From an uncultured Granulosicoccaceae bacterium (lineage in GTDB: Bacteria; Pseudomonadota; Gammaproteobacteria; CALCKW01), in the NCBI GenBank assembly GCA_937941555.1, contig CALDHJ010000501.1:1-14298 (forward strand): 14,298 nt of DNA, read 5' to 3'. The notes under the pieces were generated by a model that did not search any database, had not been told where the DNA came from, and worked only from the letters and a program-made list of their open reading frames with translations. The position numbers were made by a program, and so were the translations under genes. Below are positions 7,640-13,060 of this stretch, in pieces. Each line of letters opens with the position of its first letter. The stretch's first letter is position 1.

Positions 7640-8716
7640 ATGAAAATCAAACAACTCGCCTTTGGCATCGCCACAGCGATCACCGCGGCGACCGCAGCAC
7701 AGGCCGCCGACACCATCACTGTCGTCTCCTGGGGCGGCGCTTACACCAAGTCCCAGGTCGAGGCATACCACAAGCCGTGGATGGCTGAGACTGGAAACAC
7801 CATCATTTCGGAAGACTACAACGGTGGTTTGTCTGAAGTGAAATCACAGGTCGAAGCCGGCAACGTCAAGTGGAACGTCATGGACGTCGAATACTCTGAC
7901 GCCGTGCGTGGCTGCGACGAAGGCCTGCTCGAGCCGATCGATCACTCGATCCTGCCAGCGGCACCCGACGGCACGCCAGCTGTCGACGACTTCATCGAAG
8001 GCGCCCTGCCCGAGTGCGCGGTGTCCAACATCGTGTGGTCAACCATTTTTGCCTACGACACATCAAAGACCTCTGGCGTTGAAGGTATTTCCGATTTCTT
8101 CGACCTCGAGAAATTCCCGGGCAAGCGCGGCATCCGCAAGAACCCCAAAGCCAACCTCGAAATGGCTCTGATGGCTGACGGCGTACCTGCGTCAGAAGTC
8201 TACGACGTGCTCGGAACAGCCGAAGGTATCGACCGCGCTTTTGCCAAGCTCGACACCATCAAAAGCGAAGTGGTCTGGTGGGAAGCTGGTGCCCAGCCGC
8301 CGCAACTGCTCGCTGACGGCGAAGTGGTCATGACCACCGCGTACAACGGCCGCATCTTCAACGCAGCAGCTGGTGAAGGCAAACCCTTCGAAGTCAACTG
8401 GGACGGCCAGGTGCTCGACTTCGATCTGTGGGTTATCCCGAAGGGCGCACCCAACATGGAAGCGACTTTGGATTTCATCGCCTTCTCAACCGACACCCAG
8501 CGTCTCGCTGACCAGGCCAGCTGGATTGCCTACGGCCCGGCTCGCAAGTCATCCGGTGCGCTCGTTGGTTTGTACAACGACGGCAAAACCGAAATGGCAC
8601 CGCACATGCCGACCGCTGAAGCCAACCTCGCAAATGCGCTGGTCAACAACTTCGAATTCTGGGCAGACAACCAGGACGAGTTGAACGAGCGTTTCAACGC
8701 GTGGCTCGCTCTCTGA
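7640..8716 (+). CDS. Periplasmic substrate-binding protein, PotD-like (COG0687-type)
   Basis: The 358-residue precursor has a Sec signal peptide, MKIKQLAFGIATAITAATAAQA, with likely cleavage after Ala22, releasing a protein that begins ADTITVVSWGG. The mature protein is a two-lobe polyamine-family binding protein: an opening beta strand with SWGGAY (30-35), FPGKRGIRKNP (159-169), and a central VVWWEAGAQPPQLLADGEV segment (211-229) followed by AYNGR (234-238). Aromatic and acidic residues (Trp31, Tyr35, Trp213, Trp214, Glu215, Tyr235) would suit a cationic amine ligand, but the ligand cannot be assigned from sequence. The only two cysteines, Cys92 and Cys126, could form a periplasmic disulfide. 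It follows the ATPase gene and precedes the permeases; tandem hairpins after its stop may raise its relative expression. Confidence 0.92.
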   Translation: MKIKQLAFGIATAITAATAAQAADTITVVSWGGAYTKSQVEAYHKPWMAETGNTIISEDYNGGLSEVKSQVEAGNVKWNVMDVEYSDAVRGCDEGLLEPIDHSILPAAPDGTPAVDDFIEGALPECAVSNIVWSTIFAYDTSKTSGVEGISDFFDLEKFPGKRGIRKNPKANLEMALMADGVPASEVYDVLGTAEGIDRAFAKLDTIKSEVVWWEAGAQPPQLLADGEVVMTTAYNGRIFNAAAGEGKPFEVNWDGQVLDFDLWVIPKGAPNMEATLDFIAFSTDTQRLADQASWIAYGPARKSSGALVGLYNDGKTEMAPHMPTAEANLANALVNNFEFWADNQDELNERFNAWLAL

Positions 8717-8733
8717 TCAAACACAGTTGATCA
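8714..8733 (+). other. Inverted repeat overlapping the binding-protein stop codon
   Basis: TGATCAA (8714-8720) and TTGATCA (8727-8733) are perfect 7-bp arms around ACACAG. The first three bases are the TGA stop codon. It sits 2 bases before a much stronger GC hairpin, so the two would form a tandem 3' structure on the binding-protein mRNA. Confidence 0.55.
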
Positions 8734-8735
8734 GC

Positions 8736-8762
8736 GCCGGTCGGGCAAGTCGCCCGACCGGC
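8736..8762 (+). terminator. Strong hairpin: attenuator or 3' stabiliser between binding-protein and permease genes
   Basis: GCCGGTCGGGC (8736-8746) and GCCCGACCGGC (8752-8762) form a perfect 11-bp, very GC-rich stem with loop AAGTC. Only a short ATTT follows, so complete intrinsic termination is unlikely. Partial termination, or protection from 3' exonucleases, is more plausible. Such hairpins after binding-protein genes are a known way to make more of the periplasmic protein than of the permeases. Confidence 0.75.
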
Positions 8763-8826
8763 ATTTCGACAGGCCGACCCTTGGCAACAGCGACCTGCCG
8801 GGCACACAGACCCAATTGAGATCCGA

Positions 8827-10080
8827 ATGAGCGACACCCACACCGCAGCGGTCATGGCCGCCGACGGCACCCCGCTGAAGGCCCGTCTGGCGCGTGCGAT
8901 GTTTCGGCGAAAGCTGGACGCTTTCCTGCTTGTTCTGCCGTTACTGGTTTTCCTGATGGTGTTCTTCCTCGCGCCGATCGCGTGGTTCCTCTCCAAAGGT
9001 TTCCACGACGACCTGTTCGCGACCGAAATGCCGAACACCACAGCAGCCCTCGCGGATTGGGACGGCTCAACCGAACCCACCGAAGCGCAATACGCTGCCC
9101 TGGTCACGGATCTGATTGCCACCCGCAAGACCAAGACCATCGGAAAAGTCGCCACCCGCGTCAACCGCGAGCATTCCGGTGCGCGGTCCCTGTTTACATC
9201 CTCAGCACGCAAGGCCGCCAAACTCGATGCCCCGTTCAAAGAGGCTTTGATCAAGACCAAGAAAGCCTGGGGCGATATCGCTGTCTGGCAAGGCATGAAA
9301 GCCGCCTCACGGACCTACACCATAGGCTACTACGCCAATGCGCTCGACCGCCGGCAACTCGCTGACGGCTCGATTGTCGCCCAACCCGAACAGCGGCAGA
9401 TCCACGTCAAGCTGCTGATCAGAACGCTCGAAATTTCGCTGCAGGTCACGCTCTATTGTCTGCTGCTCGGCTACCCGATTGCCTACCTGCTCGCAACGCT
9501 GCCCAACCGCACGTCCAATCTGTTGATGATCCTAGTCTTGCTGCCCTTCTGGACATCAATCCTCGTGCGCACCACCGCCTGGATCGCGATGCTGCAATCG
9601 CAGGGTGTGCTCAATGACCTCTTCGTGTTCTTCGGGGTCACAGCCGACGAAGCGCGCTTCTCGCTGATATACAACAAGCTCGGCACCCTGATCGCCATGA
9701 CGCATATTCTGCTGCCGTTCATGGTGTTGCCCTTGTACTCGGTCATGAAGGGCATCCCCCCCTCTTATGTGCGCGCGGCGAAAAGCCTTGGTGCGACCAA
9801 CTGGACAGCCTTCTGGCGTGTCTACGCACCGCAAACCGTCCCCGGTATCGGCGCCGGTGCCATTCTGGTGTTCATCGTCGCGATCGGCTATTACATCACC
9901 CCTGCACTGGTCGGGGGACAAGACGGTCAGATGATCTCCAACTTCATCGACTTCCACATGCGGCGATCGTTGAACTGGAATCTCGCGGCGGCGCTCGGCA
10001 CGGTGCTTTTGGTGGTGGTGCTGACTCTCTACTGGATCTACGACCGCGTGGTCGGGATCGACAACATGAAGTTGGGTTGA
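8827..10080 (+). CDS. Polyamine-family ABC transporter permease 1 (PotB-like) with large periplasmic insert
   Basis: The 417-residue inner-membrane protein has a charged N-terminal tail (1-30), TM1 at about 32-55, then a hydrophilic segment of about 135 residues (60-195). The BPD_transp_1 core follows, with further TM segments near 197-225, 231-257, 283-305, 340-362 and 387-406. The EAA loop that docks on the ATPase is RAAKSLGATNWTAFWRVYAP (316-335), followed by QTVPG. E. coli PotB is about 275-285 residues, so the insert between TM1 and TM2 accounts for the extra length; it should face the periplasm. A GAGA (8818-8821) lies 5 bases before the ATG. The stop is 3 bases from the start of permease 2, so the two are probably co-translated. 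Confidence 0.92.
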   Translation: MSDTHTAAVMAADGTPLKARLARAMFRRKLDAFLLVLPLLVFLMVFFLAPIAWFLSKGFHDDLFATEMPNTTAALADWDGSTEPTEAQYAALVTDLIATRKTKTIGKVATRVNREHSGARSLFTSSARKAAKLDAPFKEALIKTKKAWGDIAVWQGMKAASRTYTIGYYANALDRRQLADGSIVAQPEQRQIHVKLLIRTLEISLQVTLYCLLLGYPIAYLLATLPNRTSNLLMILVLLPFWTSILVRTTAWIAMLQSQGVLNDLFVFFGVTADEARFSLIYNKLGTLIAMTHILLPFMVLPLYSVMKGIPPSYVRAAKSLGATNWTAFWRVYAPQTVPGIGAGAILVFIVAIGYYITPALVGGQDGQMISNFIDFHMRRSLNWNLAAALGTVLLVVVLTLYWIYDRVVGIDNMKLG

Positions 10081-10083
10081 CCG

Positions 10084-10992
10084 ATGAGCGGACTGCCTCC
10101 CTACGCCGGATTCGGCGAACGGCTCTGGTACTACACCTTCCGGGTGATCTGTGGCCTGATCTTTCTGTTTCTGATCACTCCGATCCTGATCGTGATTCCG
10201 TTGAGCTTCAATGTAGAGCCCTACTTCAGCTTCACGCCCGGCATGCTGAGCTTCAAATCCGAAGCCTTCTCGACACGCTGGTATCTGGACATCCTGCAGA
10301 ACGGGATGGCGAACCCGGATGCGACCACCGGTTGGTGGGCTGACGCCTGGTCGAATTCCCAGTGGGTCCGCTCGATGAAGAACAGCTTCTACATCGGCAT
10401 TCTGTCAACGCTGATCTCAACCGCCCTTGGCACCCTCGCCGCGGTCGGCCTGAGCCGCTCGGAAATGCCATTCAAGAACGCGATCATGGCAACCCTGATA
10501 TCGCCGATGATCGTGCCGCTGGTCATTACAGCGGCTGGCGCCTTCTACGCCTTCAGCCAGTTCAACCTAGCCTACACCTACTCCGGGCTGATCCTCGCGC
10601 ACGCCGTTCTGGGTATCCCGTTCGTGATCATCACCGTCACGGCCACGCTGGTCGGCTTTGATCAAAGCCTCGTGCGCGCCGCGCAAAGCATGGGCGCAAG
10701 CCCCATCACAACCTTCTTCAAAGTGCAGATGCCGCTGATCCTGCCCGGGGTGATTTCCGGTGCCTTGTTCGCGTTCATCACCAGCTTTGATGAGGTGGTC
10801 GTGGTGATCCAGATGGCGGCAGCTGAACAGCGCACGATCCCTCGCCAGATGTTCTCCGGTATTCGCGAACAGATCAGCCCGACCATACTGGCCGTTGCCA
10901 CGGTGTTGGTGATCATCTCCATTGCGTTGCTCGCGACCCTGGAGCTGCTGCGCAGACGCTCTGAGCGACTGCGTGGGCTGTCTGCCAGCTAG
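10084..10992 (+). CDS. Polyamine-family ABC transporter permease 2 (PotC-like)
   Basis: This 302-residue inner-membrane permease pairs with permease 1. TM1 is at about 18-42. A periplasmic loop of about 55 residues (43-97) follows, rich in Trp and aromatic residues (TRWYLDILQNG, TTGWWADAW). The BPD_transp_1 core then has TM segments near 100-123, 133-158, 165-190, 222-245 and 266-286. The EAA loop is VRAAQSMGASPITTFFKVQM (197-216) ending PLILPG. Length and arrangement fit PotC (E. coli about 264) with a modestly longer first loop. The ATG at 10084 is 3 bases after the permease 1 stop with no strong Shine-Dalgarno, consistent with translational coupling. It is the last recognisable transporter gene. 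Confidence 0.93.
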   Translation: MSGLPPYAGFGERLWYYTFRVICGLIFLFLITPILIVIPLSFNVEPYFSFTPGMLSFKSEAFSTRWYLDILQNGMANPDATTGWWADAWSNSQWVRSMKNSFYIGILSTLISTALGTLAAVGLSRSEMPFKNAIMATLISPMIVPLVITAAGAFYAFSQFNLAYTYSGLILAHAVLGIPFVIITVTATLVGFDQSLVRAAQSMGASPITTFFKVQMPLILPGVISGALFAFITSFDEVVVVIQMAAAEQRTIPRQMFSGIREQISPTILAVATVLVIISIALLATLELLRRRSERLRGLSAS

Positions 10993-11154
10993 GGAACCTC
11001 CGTGCTCGCCAGAGCGCACTCTGATCGACGACGATTTTCCCCCACCTCCGGGTGAGCGACGCGGCGTGGCGTAGACCGCTGGCGCGTTTCCTGCGACACC
11101 GAACAGCAGAATGCCGCACGGATGCGGCGAGTGGCTACCAAGGATGGTAAACAC

Positions 11155-11607
11155 GTGTTCACGCATTTCGCAGTCGATCGAGACCGCGCAGGCCACTGGC
11201 TGACGTCTGCCGCGGTATGTGCGCTTGTCGCAACCGCTTTGTGGTTCCCCAAAGCGCCACGAGAACGCCAACTGAGCCCGCCCAAGGCCCCGGCGGCCCA
11301 GGCGTTACGAACGGATGACGGCATCAACGTAACGGTCAGGCTCAACCGCGACGCAACCCCGGTGTTCTATTCCGTTTGCCACCGATTTCAGACGACGGCT
11401 GACAGGCCACTACCCTATGCGGTGGACTACGCATCCTGCCCCGTCAAGCGCACACAAGTGCGCGGCGCCGAACAGATCGCGCTCGATCTGCCGACAGACG
11501 TCGACACCCTGTTGGTTGAAATCTGGCCACTGAACCGCGTCGAGCCCGCTCGCTATATCGTCACCACACCGAGCGCGCTGCAACGCGACGGGCTTCAGCT
11601 CAACTGA
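11155..11607 (+). CDS. Small hypothetical secreted or membrane-anchored protein
   Basis: I do not recognise this protein. From the GTG at 11155 it is 150 residues. AAGGATGG (11140-11147) lies upstream, and a hydrophobic segment LTSAAVCALVATALWF (about residues 16-31) follows a charged start, as in a signal anchor or uncleaved signal peptide. An in-frame ATG at 11122 would add 11 residues but has no evident Shine-Dalgarno. After a Pro/Lys/Ala-rich stretch, the C-terminal 100 residues look beta-rich (INVTVRLNRD, IALDLPTDVDTLLVEIWPLN) and contain two cysteines (CHRF and SCPV) that could pair outside the cytoplasm. It lies 162 bases after permease 2 on the same strand and converges with gmaS. Its orientation, segment pattern and Shine-Dalgarno support a real gene, but with less certainty than its neighbours. 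Confidence 0.6.
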   Translation: MFTHFAVDRDRAGHWLTSAAVCALVATALWFPKAPRERQLSPPKAPAAQALRTDDGINVTVRLNRDATPVFYSVCHRFQTTADRPLPYAVDYASCPVKRTQVRGAEQIALDLPTDVDTLLVEIWPLNRVEPARYIVTTPSALQRDGLQLN

Positions 11608-11621
11608 CGCCCAGTGGCCTC

Positions 11622-11640
11622 GTGCGGGGCGAGCCCGCAC
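11622..11640. terminator. Hairpin between convergent genes, possible bidirectional terminator
   Basis: GTGCGGG (11622-11628) and CCCGCAC (11634-11640) form a perfect 7-bp GC-rich stem with a 5-base loop. It lies in the 46-base gap where the hypothetical gene (+, stop 11607) and gmaS (-, stop 11654) converge. No T-run follows on either strand, so termination would need Rho or be partial. The position is what favours a terminator role. Confidence 0.5.
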
Positions 11641-11653
11641 CCTAACCAAGTGA

Positions 11654-12967
11654 TCAACAATCGAGTGTGTTGTCGCGTTCCCAGTCACTCAAGTGTGCGC
11701 AGTAGGCAGACCACTCTTGCGTCTTGAGCTTGACGAAGGCATCCACCAACTCATCACCCAAGCCTTCCCGCAGCCGCTTGCTCTTGTCGAGCGCGCGGAT
11801 GGCATCGAGCAGGTTCAGCGGTAAGCGCTTGGCCCCACGCACTTTGTGCGGTTCGGCATACATGTCGTTGAATTGCGGTTGCCCCGGATTGCGGTCGTTC
11901 TCGAGACCGTCGAGTCCGGCAGCGAGGAAGCCTGCCTGCATCAAGTAGGGGTTGGCCGCGCCGTCCATCAACCGCAGCTCGAATCGCCCGTCGTCGGGAA
12001 CGCGAATCATGTGGGTTCGGTTGTTGCCGGAATAAGTCACTGTGTTGGGTGCCCAGGTCGCGCCGGAGCGCGTGACAGCACCGTTGATGCGCTTGTAGCT
12101 GTTTACGGTCGGATTGAACAGCGCACACAGGGCCTCCGCATTGTGCACAATGCCACCGAGAAAGCCGTATGCGGTGCTCGACAGACCGAGACCACGCTTG
12201 TCTTTTTTGTCTAGAAACAGGTTTTTCTTGCCGCCCTTGTCCCACAGCGACACGTGCGCGTGGCAACCGTTACCGGTCAGATCGGCAAAGGGCTTGGGCA
12301 TGAAGGTCGCGCGCAGCTGGTGGTTCTCGGCCAGTGTCTTGACCATGTACTTGAAGAACACGTGACGGTCCGCTGTTTTCAACGCATCGTCGTAGTCCCA
12401 GTTCATTTCGAACTGCCCGTTGGCGTCCTCGTGGTCGTTCTGGTACGGCCCCCAACCCAACTCGATCATCGAATCGCATATTTCCCGGATCACCGGGTAG
12501 CGGCGCATCAGCGCCTGTTGGTCGTAACAAGGCTTGCTCTGCGTATCGCGCGCATCGGACAGCGTCGTGCCGTCTTCGGAGATCAGGAAATACTCGCACT
12601 CCACACCGGTCTTCATGCGCAAGCCTTGCTTCTGCGCCTTGGCCAACTGCGCTTTCAGGGCTACGCGAGGGGACGCGGCAACCGGCTTGCCATCCATGTA
12701 GAGGTCGCTTGCCAACCAACCGATCTCCGGTTGCCACGGCAATTGAATCAGGCTGTCGGGGTCGGGAACACCGAACATGTCCGGGTGGGCAGGAGTCATG
12801 TCGAGCCACGCCGCAAAACCGGCAAAGCCGGCACCCTCTTTCTGCATGTCGCCAATCGCACGCGCGGGGACGAGCTTCGCCCGCAGGTTGCCGAATAGAT
12901 CGACAAAGCTGATCAGGAAATAGCGGATGCCGCGGCTTTTGGCTTCTTTACTCAGGTCGACTGCCAT
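11654..12967 (-). CDS. gmaS: Gamma-glutamylmethylamide synthetase (type III glutamine-synthetase family)
   Basis: The 437-residue protein has the complete glutamine-synthetase catalytic fold. N-terminal beta-grasp: GIRYFLISFVDLFGNLRAKL (13-32). Metal-ligand Glu123 and Glu125 lie in GVECEYF, Glu187 in NGQFEMNW, and His236/His238 in GNGCHAHVSLWD. The nucleotide/glutamate region NPTVNSYKRING (285-296) and the NNRTHMIRVP and RFELRLMDG blocks follow. It matches the GlnT/GmaS clade. GmaS makes gamma-glutamylmethylamide from glutamate, methylamine and ATP, the first step of the N-methylglutamate pathway. The adjacent upstream mgsC is the main reason to prefer GmaS over an ammonia-using GlnT. ATG at 12967 has GGGAG (12980-12976) as Shine-Dalgarno. 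It is cytoplasmic and probably oligomeric. Confidence 0.88.
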   Translation of the reverse strand: MAVDLSKEAKSRGIRYFLISFVDLFGNLRAKLVPARAIGDMQKEGAGFAGFAAWLDMTPAHPDMFGVPDPDSLIQLPWQPEIGWLASDLYMDGKPVAASPRVALKAQLAKAQKQGLRMKTGVECEYFLISEDGTTLSDARDTQSKPCYDQQALMRRYPVIREICDSMIELGWGPYQNDHEDANGQFEMNWDYDDALKTADRHVFFKYMVKTLAENHQLRATFMPKPFADLTGNGCHAHVSLWDKGGKKNLFLDKKDKRGLGLSSTAYGFLGGIVHNAEALCALFNPTVNSYKRINGAVTRSGATWAPNTVTYSGNNRTHMIRVPDDGRFELRLMDGAANPYLMQAGFLAAGLDGLENDRNPGQPQFNDMYAEPHKVRGAKRLPLNLLDAIRALDKSKRLREGLGDELVDAFVKLKTQEWSAYCAHLSDWERDNTLDC

Positions 12968-12986
12968 GGTGTTCTCTCCCGTTGTG

Positions 12987-12999
12987 TGAGCCCGGCTCA
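12987..12999. promoter_or_regulatory. 13-bp palindrome just upstream of gmaS
   Basis: TGAGCC-C-GGCTCA is a perfect dyad with a one-base centre, about 20 bases before the gmaS ATG. The centre is too tight for a full RNA stem, so if functional it would more likely be a protein-binding dyad. A single site in GC-rich DNA may be chance. Confidence 0.2.
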
Positions 13000-13028
13000 G
13001 GTGCAGTGCCGAGGCCCTGTATCAATCT

Positions 13029-13056
13029 GCAGACCCGGAATCAGCTCCGGATCTGC
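13029..13056 (-). other. Strong RNA hairpin between mgsC and gmaS
   Basis: Read on the minus strand, GCAGATCCGGA (13056-13046) and TCCGGGTCTGC (13039-13029) pair over 11 positions around the loop GCTGAT. The only non-Watson-Crick position is a T-G (U-G) wobble in this strand; the plus-strand RNA would instead have a C-A mismatch there. The stem begins 4 bases after the mgsC stop and ends about 60 bases before the gmaS start. There is no T-run after it. It could attenuate readthrough into gmaS or be an mRNA processing or stability element. Confidence 0.65.
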
Positions 13057-13060
13057 TCCT

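Noticed and set aside
10567..11345. Minus-strand open frames across the permease 2 end and the 10993-11121 gap
   Set aside because: Their products are rich in Arg/Ser/Gly or charged residues without recognisable structure, and they overlap a clear permease gene. The 129-base gap itself shows only short 4-bp stems and no convincing gene, promoter or terminator.
12254..12898. 214-residue plus-strand open frame opposite gmaS
   Set aside because: It lies wholly within a full-length glutamine-synthetase-family gene and looks like a compositional shadow.
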